Assembly (NCBI GenBank): GCA_021730285.1
Contig: CP082962.1
Span: 1-64,000, forward strand
Length of the DNA stretch: 64,000 nt
Origin: Desulfovibrio sp. JY
GTDB lineage: Bacteria; Desulfobacterota; Desulfovibrionia; Desulfovibrionales; Desulfovibrionaceae
Direction: 5' to 3'
Numbering within the stretch: position 1 is the stretch's first letter; each line of letters opens with the position of its first letter. Positions 26,015-37,100 of this stretch are shown here, in pieces. The translations under genes and the position numbers were made by a program. The notes under the pieces were generated by a model. That model saw nothing but the letters and a program-made list of their open reading frames with translations. It had not been told where the DNA came from and ran no database searches.

Positions 26015-28045
26015 CTAATGCTCTTCAATTCCCGGAAATTTCTCAACATCGGTAACGAGGCGGCGGTCGCGGGACAGGGGACGCTGCCGGTGGCGTTTGG
26101 CGAGGTGTTCCGACCACCAGCCGTGGTAATCGGCGAGGGACTGCACATCCAGGGCTTCGTGGTCCATGCGGGTGGCGACTTCCAGGTAGGCGTCGAGGTT
26201 GGTCAGGTCCGGTCGCGGCAGCCGGCCGGCTTTGAATGCTTCGAAGGCCTGGGCGTAGAGTTCTTCGAGCTTGCCGACGAGCAGCTGCATATTGAAGAGC
26301 ACGCAGGAATCGTGGGCGTCGCGCAGCTTTTCCCGCACGACCCGCAGGGCCTCGGGGTCCTTGCCGAAGGCCACGGCCCGCTGGATAAAGGCCTCGGGCG
26401 TCTCGCACACCATTTCCGGCAATCCGGCCGCGCGCACCAGGCTGCCGCAGACCCGGGAGGCGAACGATCGGCCGCTCAGGGTCAGGACCGGCACGCCCAT
26501 CCACAAGGCGTCCGAGGCGGTAGTGTGCGCGCCGTAGGGCGTGGTGTCCAAAAAGAGGTCCGCCAGGGGATAGCGGGCCAGATGGTTCGGATTCTTGACC
26601 TTGGGCGCGAACACGAGCCGTTCCCCGGCGATGCCGCGTCCGGCCGCGTAGTCGCGCAGCCGCTTCTCCACCGTCTCGGGGCCGCCGAGCAGCCATAGCA
26701 CGCTCCCCGGCACCTCGGCCAGGATCGACAGCCAGCGCTCGAAGGTGAACCGGTGCACCTTGTGCAGGCCGTTGAAGCAGCAATAGACCATGGCATCTTC
26801 CGGCAGGCCCGCCTCCGCCCGGGTGGGACGTTCCGGGGCCACGGTCCTTGTCCGGTTGCTCGGCTGGTAGCACGGCAGGCGCAGGACCTCTTCCGTATAA
26901 TAGAGCTCGTGATCCTTGGGGATGATCCAGTCGTCGGCGATGATGTAGTGATGGTAGGGGCTGGCCATGGTGCCGGGATAGCCCAGCCAGTTGATGATGA
27001 CCGGCGCGGGGCGCAGGGCGATCAATTTGAGGCGCGCGTCCCGGGTGTAGCCGTTGCAGTCGACCAGGATATGGATGCCGTCGTCGACGATTTTTTGGGC
27101 CGCCGCCGCATCGTCCAGGTGGCTGATCGACGTCCAGTGGTCGGCTTCGGCCTTGTACTTCGCGTGCAGGTCGTCGGTGGCCTCGATGCCGCAGTAGTAG
27201 GCGTGGACCTCCACCTTGCTCCTGTCGTGGAGCCCGAAGATTTCGGTCATGAGGTAGCCCATGGCGTGTTCGCGCATATCCGAAGAAAGGTAGCCGATGC
27301 GCAGCTTGCCGGTCTGCTCCATGGCCTTGGGCCAGGCGAAATGCGCCCCCTCGGGCTGGCCGACATCGAGCAGGTTGTACCTGGCGGCGATGGCCAACTG
27401 CAAAACGGGGTCGTCGGCAAAGGCCCCGGCGGAAAGGGGCGACATGCCCTCGAGGAGCAGCGTGCGGTCCACCCGCTCCGAGGGCAAAAGCACCGGCCAC
27501 TCGCATTGCCGCTGCCTAAGCGCGACCAGATGCTGGATGACCTCCCGCTGCTGTCGGTCCAGTTCCAGGCTCTCCCGCAGCATGTTTTCCGCGCTCTCGT
27601 CCTGGCTCAACGCCTCCAGCGCCCGGGCGCTCTGGTTGAGAGCCGTGGTCTTGTGCATGACGGACGTGCCGGTGACGCCCCCCATTTTGGCCAGGCCGGC
27701 CGACCACTGGATGACGGCCAGGCCGATCTTGCCCTGCCGCTCGTAGATGCGCCCGAGATTGATGTAGGCCGGCATGAATTCCGGATGTTGGGTGATGGCC
27801 TGCTCGAGGCATTCCCGGGCCGCGTCCAGCTTGCCGACGTCCTGAAGCGCGACCGAATAGTTGAAGAGCACCGCGTAGCGCAACGGATCGTCGGGATGGT
27901 GCCCCAGCCAGGCGGCGTAGACCGTCTCGATCGAGGCCGTCTGTCCGCTGCGCTTGAGGGTTTCCGCCGTCTTGATGAGGTCGGTGACACTAAACGAGGC
28001 CGTCATGGACTGGAGCAAGGCCGGAGACAGAATATCGTTGGTCAT
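26015..28045 (-). CDS. TPR O-GlcNAc-transferase-like glycosyltransferase (GT41, SPINDLY/OGT)
   Basis: A 676-residue cytoplasmic enzyme. Residues about 20-200 form tetratricopeptide repeats (for example YAVLFNYSVALQDVGKLDAA, AYINLGRIYERQGKI). The GT41 domain follows: RIGYLSSDMREHAMGYLM near 247, with His at the place of human OGT's H498; CNGYTRDARLKLIALRPAP; WLGYPGT; FNGLHKVH, with Lys at the place of human K842; LADLFLDTTPYGAHTTASD; and SFASRVCGSLVRAAGLPE. Family enzymes transfer one sugar from a nucleotide donor to Ser/Thr of proteins. It lies 100 bases downstream of the giant Ser/Thr-rich octapeptide gene, on the same strand, so that protein is the obvious candidate substrate. The ribosome-binding site is weak. 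Confidence 0.9.
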   Translation of the reverse strand: MTNDILSPALLQSMTASFSVTDLIKTAETLKRSGQTASIETVYAAWLGHHPDDPLRYAVLFNYSVALQDVGKLDAARECLEQAITQHPEFMPAYINLGRIYERQGKIGLAVIQWSAGLAKMGGVTGTSVMHKTTALNQSARALEALSQDESAENMLRESLELDRQQREVIQHLVALRQRQCEWPVLLPSERVDRTLLLEGMSPLSAGAFADDPVLQLAIAARYNLLDVGQPEGAHFAWPKAMEQTGKLRIGYLSSDMREHAMGYLMTEIFGLHDRSKVEVHAYYCGIEATDDLHAKYKAEADHWTSISHLDDAAAAQKIVDDGIHILVDCNGYTRDARLKLIALRPAPVIINWLGYPGTMASPYHHYIIADDWIIPKDHELYYTEEVLRLPCYQPSNRTRTVAPERPTRAEAGLPEDAMVYCCFNGLHKVHRFTFERWLSILAEVPGSVLWLLGGPETVEKRLRDYAAGRGIAGERLVFAPKVKNPNHLARYPLADLFLDTTPYGAHTTASDALWMGVPVLTLSGRSFASRVCGSLVRAAGLPEMVCETPEAFIQRAVAFGKDPEALRVVREKLRDAHDSCVLFNMQLLVGKLEELYAQAFEAFKAGRLPRPDLTNLDAYLEVATRMDHEALDVQSLADYHGWWSEHLAKRHRQRPLSRDRRLVTDVEKFPGIEEH

Positions 28046-28088
28046 GATGCCGCCTGAATATTTGCGAGGTGTAAGGTGATGCCGTCAG

Positions 28089-28126
28089 CCCCGATGCGGG
28101 GCGACGCCGCCTGGAAACGGCGTCGC
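28089..28126. terminator. hairpins between the giant gene and the OGT-like gene
   Basis: GCGACGCCG (28101-28109) pairs with CGGCGTCGC (28118-28126) around eight bases; next to it CCCCG-ATG-CGGGG can fold. No U-run follows on the minus strand, so this is more likely an attenuator or mRNA-stability structure than a full stop, allowing graded expression of the downstream enzyme. Confidence 0.5.
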
Positions 28127-28145
28127 TTCATGTCGGGACCGTTGT

Positions 28146-31100
28146 TTAAGCCTTGGCGTTTTCCACCGCTTCAAGCTGTGCTTCCGTCATAGAGGCCAAT
28201 TGCGTCGTCGTAAAGGCATTGAGCTGGGTTGCGTTGAGCGCGTCGATCTCTTCCGTGGTCAGGGCCGCGATGGTCGTGGTCGAGAGCCTGGAGATGGTGG
28301 TCGTGGTCAGGCCGCCGAGCTGCACCCCGGACAGGGAGCCGATCTGGGTCGCGGTCAGGGAACCGAACTGCTCGGCGCCCATGGCCCCGATCTGGGTGGA
28401 GGTGAGGATTGCCAGTTGGGCCGCCGTGAGGTTCTGCATTTCTGTTGCGGTCAGGCTGGAGATCTGGGTTTCGTCCATGGACGCGACCTGGGTCGTGGAA
28501 AGCGCCTGCAACTGCTCGGTGCTGAGCGACCGCAGCTGCACGCGGTTGAAGCCGTCGATCTGGGTTGTGGTCAGGGCCGCCATCTGCGTGGTCGACAGGG
28601 AGTCGATCTCGGTGGTGGTCAGAGCCCCGATCTGGGTGGAGGTCAGCGCGCCGAACTGGGTGGTGGACATCTTCGCGATCTGCGTCTCGGTCAATCCCTT
28701 GATGCCGTAGACCGACAGCGCCGCGACCTGGCTGGTGGACAGGGCCGCGAACTGGGTATCGGTCAGCGCGCCCACCTGGGTCGCGGTCAGGCCGCCCATC
28801 TCGGTCGCGGTCAGCATCTGCACCTGCGCGGTGGTCAGGCTGGCCAGCTGGGTGGCGGAGAGGCCGGAGACGCCGGTTTCGGAAAGGCTCTTGAACTGGG
28901 TCGCGGTCAGGCTGGACAGCTGCGTCGTGCTGAAGCCGGCGATGGCCGTGGCGGCAATGGCCCCGATCTGCTCGGTGGAAAGCGCCGCCAGCTGGCTGGT
29001 GGACAGGCCGGACAGCTGGGTCGCGGTCAGGCCGGAGATGCCCGTGGTCGAAAGCGCCGCCAACTGCCTGGTGGTCAGTTCGTCGATCTGGGTCGTGGAA
29101 AGGGCCGCGACCTGCGAGGACGTGAGCCCCGAGAGTTCCGTGCTGGTCAGGACCGCAAGCTGCGTGGCCGTCAGGCTGGCGATGGCCGTGGTCGAAAGCG
29201 CGCCCATGCCGGTGGCCGAAAGGCCGCTCAACTGGGTCGTGGACAGGGCCGCGATGCCCGTGGTCGTCAGTCCCGAGAGCGCCGTGGTCGAAAGCGCCGC
29301 CATTTCCGTGGTCGTAAGCGCGGCCAGCTGCTGGGTGGACAAGGCCGCGATCTGGTCGGCGGTCAGGCCGGAAACGCCCGTGGTCGAGAGGCTCGCGATC
29401 TGGGTCGGGGTCAGCGCCGCCAGCTGGGTCGGGGTCAGCGCGCCGATCTCGGAGGACGTCAGGCTCGCGATCTGGGTCGTGGTCAGCGCCGCCAGGCGGG
29501 TCGCGGACAGGCCCGCGATCTGGGTGGTGGTCAGCGCGCCAAGCTGCGTGGCGGTCAGGGCCGCGAACTGCTTGGTGCTCAGGGACTCGATTTCGGTCGC
29601 GGTCAGCCCGGCCATGGCCGTGGTGGAGAGGTGCGCGACCTGGGTCGTGGTCAGCGAGGCCAGCTGGGTCGTGGTCATCGCCGCCAACTGGGTCTCGGTC
29701 AGGCCCGACACCTGGGTCGTGGTCAACGCCGCCGTCTGCGTGGTCGAGAGCGCGGCCAGCTCGGTCGTGGTCAGCGCGCCGATCTGGGTCGTGGTCAGCC
29801 CGGCCAGCTGGGTCGCGGTCAGCCCGCTTATCCGCGTGGGATCAAGCGCGGCGATCTGGGTCGTGGTCAGCCCGGCCAGCTCGGTCGTGGTCAGGGCCGC
29901 GAACTGGCTATCGGACAGTCCGGCCAACTGGGTCGCGGTCAGCCCGGCCATGGCCGTGGCGGCGAGCGAAGCCAGCTGGGTGGTGGAAAGCGACGTCAGC
30001 TGCGTCGTGGTGAGGGACGCCAGTTGGGTGGAGGTGAGCCCGCCCATCTCGGTGGCCGTCAGCTGCCCCAACCGGGTGGTGGTCAGGGAAGCCAGCTGGG
30101 TCTCGGTCAAGGCGCCGATCTGCGTCGTGGTCAGCGCTTGCAGCTGCCGGGTGGTCAGCGAAGCCAGCTCGGTCGTCGTGAGCCCGGCCACGGCCGTGGT
30201 GGAAAGCGAGGCCAGCTGCGTCGTGGACAGGGCGGCCAGCTGTTCGGCGTCAAGCGCCGCCACCGCGTCGCTGGTCAGCGCCCCGACCTGGCTGGTGGTC
30301 AGCGCCGCCATTTGGGTGGCGGAAAGCGAGGCGATCTGGGTCGCGGTCATGGCCGCGATAGCGGCAGTGGAAAGCGCCGCCAGCTGCGCCACGTCCAGGA
30401 CGTCCAGCTGGGTCGTGGTCAGGGCCGCGGCCTGGGTGGCGGTCAGGCCGCCGATCTGGGTCGCGGTCAGCGAGGCCAGAAGCGTGGTGGACAGCGCAGC
30501 GATGTCCTCGGCCGAAAGCCCCCGGACGGCGGCCACGGAGAGCGCCGTCAACTGGCTTTCCGACAGGGCGGCCAGCTGGTCGGCGGTCAGGGCCGTGATC
30601 TGGGTGGCGGAGAGGCCGCCGATCTGGGTCAGGCTCAACTGGGCGATCTGGGTCGCGGACAGCGCCTGCACCTGGGTTTCGCTGAGCCCTTCGATCTGGG
30701 TCGTGGTCAGGGCCGAAAGCTGCGCCCGGCTCAATGCCGCCAGTTCGGTCGCCGTCAGGCCGCTTATGGCCGTTTCGGCAATCGCCGCGATCTGCGTCGT
30801 GGACAAGGCGGCGAGCTGCGCCGTGGACAGGGAGGCCAGCTGGCTATCGGTCAGGCCGGAAATCTCGGTGGTGGTCAGGGCGGCCATCTGGGTCGCCGCA
30901 AGCCCGGCCATGGCCGTGGTGGTCAGGCCGCCGACGGCCGTTTCGGAAAGAGCGGCCACCTGCTCCGTGGACAGCCCGGCCAGCTGGGTCGAAGTCAGGG
31001 ACGCCGCCTGGGACCGCGTCAACCCGGCCATGGCCGTGGTGGTCAGGCTCCCCCACTGGGTCGCGGCCAGGGACGCCAGCTGCGCCGTGGAGAGCGCCGC

Positions 31101-34100
31101 CATTTGCGCGGCCGTCAGGGCCGCCGTCTGCCGGGTCGAAAGCGCCGCGATCTCGGTCGCGGTCAGGCCGCTTACGGCCGTGGTGGAAAGCGACGCCACC
31201 TGGGTGGCGGCCAGCCGTTCCAGCTGGGTTTCCCGCAACGCGCCCACCTGGGTCGAGGTGAGGCTCGCCATGGCGGTCATGGTGAAGGCGTCGATCTGGG
31301 ACGTGGTCAACGCCGCGATCTGGGACGTGGTCAGGTCGCCGATCTGGGTGGTGGAAAGCGCCCGGATCTGCGTCGTGGTCAGGGCTTCGATCTGGGTCTG
31401 CGTCAACGAGGCGATCTGGCTGTCGCTTAACGCCGCGATCTCGGTGGCGGAAAGCGCCGCCACCTGCTCCGTGGACAGCGAGGCCACCTGGGTGGTGGTC
31501 AGGCCGCGCATGGCCGCGGCGGAAAGCGCCGCCAGCTGCTCCGTGGTCAGAAGGCCCAGCTGGGTGGTGGTCATGGCCCCGATCTGGGTACTGGCCATGC
31601 CCGACAACGTGGTGGTGGAAAGCGCGGCCAACTCGGTTTCGGTCAGGGACGCGACCTGGCTGGTGGTCAGGGCCGAAAACTGGGTGGACGTCAGCGCGGA
31701 AAGCTGGGAGCCGGACAGGGAGGCCATCTGCGTGGCGGACAGGGCCCTCAGCGTGGTCGTGGACAGCCCCGCGATCTGCGTGGAGGAAAGCGCCGCCAGT
31801 TGCTCCGGAGACATGGCGGCGAACTCGTCGGCCGTCAGGCCGGCCATGGCGGTCACGCCGAGAGCGGCGATCTGGGTGGTGGCGAGCGTCGCGATCTGGT
31901 CCGTGTCCAGGGCGGCCAGCTGGGTGGCGGACAAGGACGAAAGCTGGGTCGTGGTCAGGGCGGCCAGCTGCGTCGCGTCGAGGCCGGAAAGCGCCGAGGC
32001 GGCAAGCGCGCCGATCTGCGCCGCGGTCAGGGCCGCGATCTGCTTCGTGGTGAATTCGCCGAGATCGGTGCTGGTAAGCGAGGCGATCTGGGTGGTGGAA
32101 AGCGAGGCGATTTGGGTCGTGGTCAGCTTGGCAATCTGGGTCTCGTCGAGGCCGGAGACGCCGTTGCCGCTCAAGGCCGCCAGCTGGGTGGTGGAAAGCG
32201 AAGCCAGCTGGGTCGTGGTCAGCGACGCCGCCTCGGTGGCGGTGAAGGCCGCAAGCTGGGTGGCGGTCAGGCCCCGCAGTTGGGATGTCGCCAGCGAAGC
32301 GATCTGGGTGGCGGAAAGACCGGCAAAGGCCTTCGTGGTCAGCGCCCCGATCTGGGTGGAAGAAAGCCCCGAAAGCTGGGTGGCGGAAAAAGCCGCCATG
32401 TCCGTCGCGTCGAGGCCGCTTACGGCGTCGGCGGAAAGCGCGGCAAGCTGGGTGGACGTCAGGGCCGAAAGCTGGGTGCTTTCCAGGGCCGCGATTTCCG
32501 TACTGGTCAGCCCGCCGAGCTGGGTGGTGGTCAAAGCGGCCATCTGCGTGACGGCCAACCCTTCCAGCGCGGTTTCGGAGAGCGCCGCGAACTGGGTCGC
32601 GGTCAGGGCCGCAAGCTCGGTCAGCGTCAGTTCGGACACGTCCGTGCTGGTAAAGCCGCTGATCTGGGTGGTGGTCAGGGCGGCCAGCTGGGACGAGGTC
32701 AGGGCCGCGACCTGGGTCCTGGTCAGGGCGCTGACGCCGGTGCTGGAAAGCGACGCGATCTGGGTGGTGGTCAGGGACGCCAATTGCGTATCCGTCAGCG
32801 AGGCCAGCGTGGTCGTGGTCAGCGCGTTGAGCTGGGTCGCGGCCAGCCCGCGAAGCTGGGAGGTTTCAAGCGAGGCGATCTGGGTCGCGTCGAGTCCGGT
32901 CAGGGCGCTCGTGGTCAGGGCCGCGATCTGGCTGGAGGAAAGCCCGTCCAGCTGGGTCGTGGTCAGGGACGCCAGTTCGGTCTTGCTGAGGCCGCCGATG
33001 GCGTCGGTGGAAAGCGCCGAAAGCTGGGTGGAAGAAAGCGCCGCCAGCTGGGTGGTGGAAAGGGCCGCGATCTCCGTGGCGGTAAGGCCCGACAGCTGGG
33101 TCGCGGTCAGGGCCGCCAGCTGGGTCGCGGTCAGCCCTTCCAGGGCGTCCTCTGACAGGGCCGCCAGCTGGGTGGAGGTCAGTGCGGCCAGTTCGGTCAG
33201 GGTCAGCTCGGACACGTCCGTGCTGGTCAGGCCGTTTACCTGGGCCACGGACAGCCCGGCCAGCTGCCGCTCGCTCAGGGAGGCGATCTGGGTGGCGGTC
33301 AGGGCGCTGACCGCGGTGGCGGTCAGTCCCCGCAATTGCGTGCTGGACAGGGCGGAAAGCTGTTCCTCGGTCAGGGCCCGGACTTCCGTTTCGGTCAGCG
33401 CGCCCATCTGGGTCTGGGTCAGGCCGTGCAGCTGGGTGGTGGAAAGCGACGCCATCTGGGTTTCGGAAAGACCGGCCAGGGCGGTGGTGGAAAGCGCGGA
33501 CATCTGCCCCGCCGTCAGCCCGGCCAACTGCTCCGTGGTCAGCGCGGCAAGCGCGTCGCGGCTGAGCCCGCTTATCGCGCCGGTCGCCAGCGCCGCCAGC
33601 TGGGTGGCGGCCAGCGCGGCCAGTTGCGAGGTCTCCAGGGAATTGAGCTGCGTCGCGGTCAGGCCCCTGGCCTGCCTGGCGGTCAGCGCCGCGATCTCTT
33701 CCGTGGTCAGCCCCTGCAGGGCGTCGGTGGAAAGCGCGGAAAGCTGGGTGGAGGTCAGGGCGGCCAGTTCGGTCAGGGTCAGTTCGGCCACGTCCGTGCT
33801 GGTCAGCCCGCTGAGCTGGGTGGTGGTCAGGGCGGAAAGCTGGGTGGTGGTCAGGGCCGCCATCTGCGTCGACGTCAACACGCTCAGATCCGTGCCGCTT
33901 AAGGCCTTGGTCTGGGCCAGGGTCAGGGCGGCCAGCTGCTCCGTGGAAAGCGCGGCGGCCACCGTGGTCGTCAGCCCGGCCACCTGGGCCGTGGTCAGGC
34001 CGCGCAGCTGGGTCGTGGACAGGTCCGCGACCTGATCGGCGGTCAGGCCGGAAAGCGCCGTGGTCGTCAGGGCGGAAAGCTGGGTGGTGGTCATCGCCGC

Positions 34101-37100
34101 AAGCTGGGTCTCGGACAGCGCCCCCACCTGGGTCGCGGTCAGGCCGCTAACGGCGGAGGTCGAGAGGGCCGCGACCTGTTCGGCGGTCAGGCTCCCGACC
34201 TGGGTGGTGGTCAAGGCGGCGCTCTGGGTCTTGCCCAGGCCCCGCAGCTGGGTCTCGGTCAGGGCGGCCAGTTGTTCGCGAGACAGCGCCTCGATAGCCT
34301 CGGCGGTCAGGGCTCCGATCTGGGTGGACGTGAGGGCGGAAAGCACCGTGAGGGTCAGTTCCTTCATGTCCGTGGCCGAAAGTCCGCTTATCTGCGTGGC
34401 GGTCAGCGCCGCGATCTGCGTGGCGGTCAAGGTTCCGAGCTGGGTGGCGGTCAGTTCGCTCACGCCGGTGCTGGTCAGGCCCCGCAGCTGCGTCACGGTC
34501 AGGGCGGCCAGCTGTTCGGCGGTCAGATCGCCCACTGCCGTGGAGGTGATCGCCGCCAACTGGGTGGAGGTGAGCCGGGAAAACTGGGTCACGGAAAGGC
34601 TCGAAAGCTGGGTGCCGTCAAGCGCCGCGATCTGGGTGGCCGCCAGGGCCGAAATCTGCGTGGTGGCGAGCATGGCCAGTTGCGATTCGGAGAGCGAATC
34701 GATCTGGTCGGTGGTCAGGGCCGCAATCTGCGTCGTGCGCAGCGACCTCATCTGTTCGGCGGAAAGCGCTTCCAGTTGGTCCTCGCCAAGGGCCCGGATG
34801 GCCGTGGTGGTGAGGCTTCGCAGCTGGGTGGTGGTCATCGCCTCCAACTGGGCGTCAGTCAGCGCCGCAGCCTGCGTGGCCGTCAGGGCGCCTATCTCGG
34901 CGGTGGAAAGCGCCGCGATCTGCGTGGTCGTCAACTGCGCGATCTGGTCCTCGCCAAGCCCCTTGATGCCGGCGGCGGAAAGCCCCGCGAGCTGGGTCGT
35001 GGTCAGGGCCGCCAGCTGCTCGTCCGTGAACCCGGACACGGCCGAGGCGGTCAGGGCGGAAAGTTGCGTCGCCGACAGCGCGGCCAGCACGGTCAGGCTC
35101 AATTCACCGATGTCGGTGCTGGTGAGGGACTTGAGCTGGGTGGTGGTCAGCGCGGCCAGCTGGGTTTCGGTCAGCGCCTCGAGCTGCGTCGTATCGAGCT
35201 GGCTTATGGCCGTGCCGGTCAGCGCCTTGAGCTGGTTGAGGCTCAGCGACGCCAACTGGGTTTCGTCCAGGGACTCGATGACGGTCTGCGAAAGCGAGGC
35301 CATCTGCACCGCGCTCAGGCCGTCGAGCTGGGTGGTGGTCAGCACCTCGACTTCGGCGGCGGTCAGGCCCTTCAGCTGGGTCTTATTCATGGAGCCGAGC
35401 TGGGTTTCGCTCAGGGCGGCGAATTGCTCGGTGGACAGGTTGCCGATGTCCGTGCTGCTCAGGCCCCGAATCTGGGTCGTGGTCAGCCCGGCGATCTGGG
35501 TGGTGGTCAGGGCCGAAATCTGGGTGTCGGCCAGCGCCCCGAGCTGCGTGCTGGTGAGCCCGGCCATCTGCGTGGCCGAAAGCAGGGCCACCTGCTCTTC
35601 GCTGAGCCCGGCCAGGGCGGCGGCGGTGATGTACTTGATCTGGGTCGCGGTCAGCGCGGCCAGCTGGGTCAGGCTCAATTCGCTGATGTCGGTGCTGGTC
35701 AGGGACTGGATCTGGGCCGTGGTCAGGGAGGCCACCTGGGCGATGGACAGGACCGTGAACTGATCCTCGCTGAGGCTACTCAGCGAGGCGCCGGAAAGGC
35801 CCTTCAGCTGCGTTTCGGTCAGCGCCCCCAGTTCGTCGGCGGTCAGGGCCTTGGCCGCCTTGGTCGTCAGGTAGGCCAGCTGGGTCGCGGTCAGCACGCC
35901 GATCTGGGTCGTGGTGAGAAAGGGAATCTGATCCTCGGTGAGGCCCCGTATCTGCGCGCCGCGAAGGACCGACAGCTGTTCGGTGGTCAAAGCCTGGATC
36001 TGGGCCGTGGACAAAAGCGAAACGCCCGTGACCGAAAGCCCCGTCAGGGCCGTGGTGCTTATGGCGGCGATCTGGGTGGTGGAAAGGGCCGCGATCTGCG
36101 TATCGGCCAGGACCGAAAGTTCCGCCTTCGTCAACCCGGCGATCTGGGTCGTGGTCAACGACGCGATCTGTTCCTCGCTGAGGCTCTTGACGGCCGCCGC
36201 GTTCAGGGCCGCGAGTTGGGTGGACGAAAAGACGGACAGATCGTCCATGGACAGCTCATCGATATCGGTGCCGGTCAAGCCGCTGAGCTGCTTTTGCGTC
36301 AACGCCGCCAACTGGGTTTCGGTCAGGGCCTCGAACTGCGTCATGGTCAGCACGCTGACGCATTTGCTGTTGAGCCCCTGTATCTGCGTTTCGGTCAGCG
36401 ACGCCAGCTGGGTTTCCGTCAAGACGGCGGCCTGGGTCGTTTGCAGGTACGCCAGCTGGGTCGCGGAGAGGCCGGCCAGCTGGGTCGTCGTCAGGTACGC
36501 CATCTGCTCCGTGGTCAGATACTTGATCTGCGCGTTGGTCAACGCCCCGATCTGGGTCTGGGACAAGGCGGCGATCTGGGTATCGGCCAGACTGGAAACG
36601 ACGTCCTTTGTGAGCCACCGGAGGGCCGAGGTATCCAGGGCCGCGATGTTTTCCGCCGACAGATATTCCGCCTGGGCCGTGGTCATGGAGGCAAGCTCGG
36701 TCAGGGTCAGGGCGGCCGCCTGGGTGGTGGACAGGCTCGCGATCTGCTCGGTCGTGAGGTATCTGAACTGATTGCCGGTCAGGGAGGCGATCTGCGTCGT
36801 GGAAAGCGCGGCCAGCTGGGTGGTGGAAAGCGCGGCGACGCACGTGGTGGAGAGGTAGGTGAACTGCTTTTGCGACAGGGCGGACAGTTGCGTCGTGGAA
36901 AGGGCCTTGAGCTGCGTCGCGGAAAGCGAGGCGATCTGGGTCGCACGCAGGGCCTGCATCTGCGTGGTGGCCAGGGAGGCGATTTGCGTGGGCGTGAGCG
37001 CCGCGACCTGGGCCCGCGTCAGCTCCGTGATGTCGGTTTCGGTCAGCCCGGCAAGCTGGGTGCTGGTCAGGGAGGCGATTTCCGTGGTGGTGAAGGTCGA

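Noticed and set aside
26015-28045. HMW1C-type N-glycosyltransferase
   Set aside because: The TPR region and SSDxxxH / NGLHK / HTTASD motifs match OGT/SPINDLY, and the giant neighbour has few Asn-x-Ser/Thr sites.
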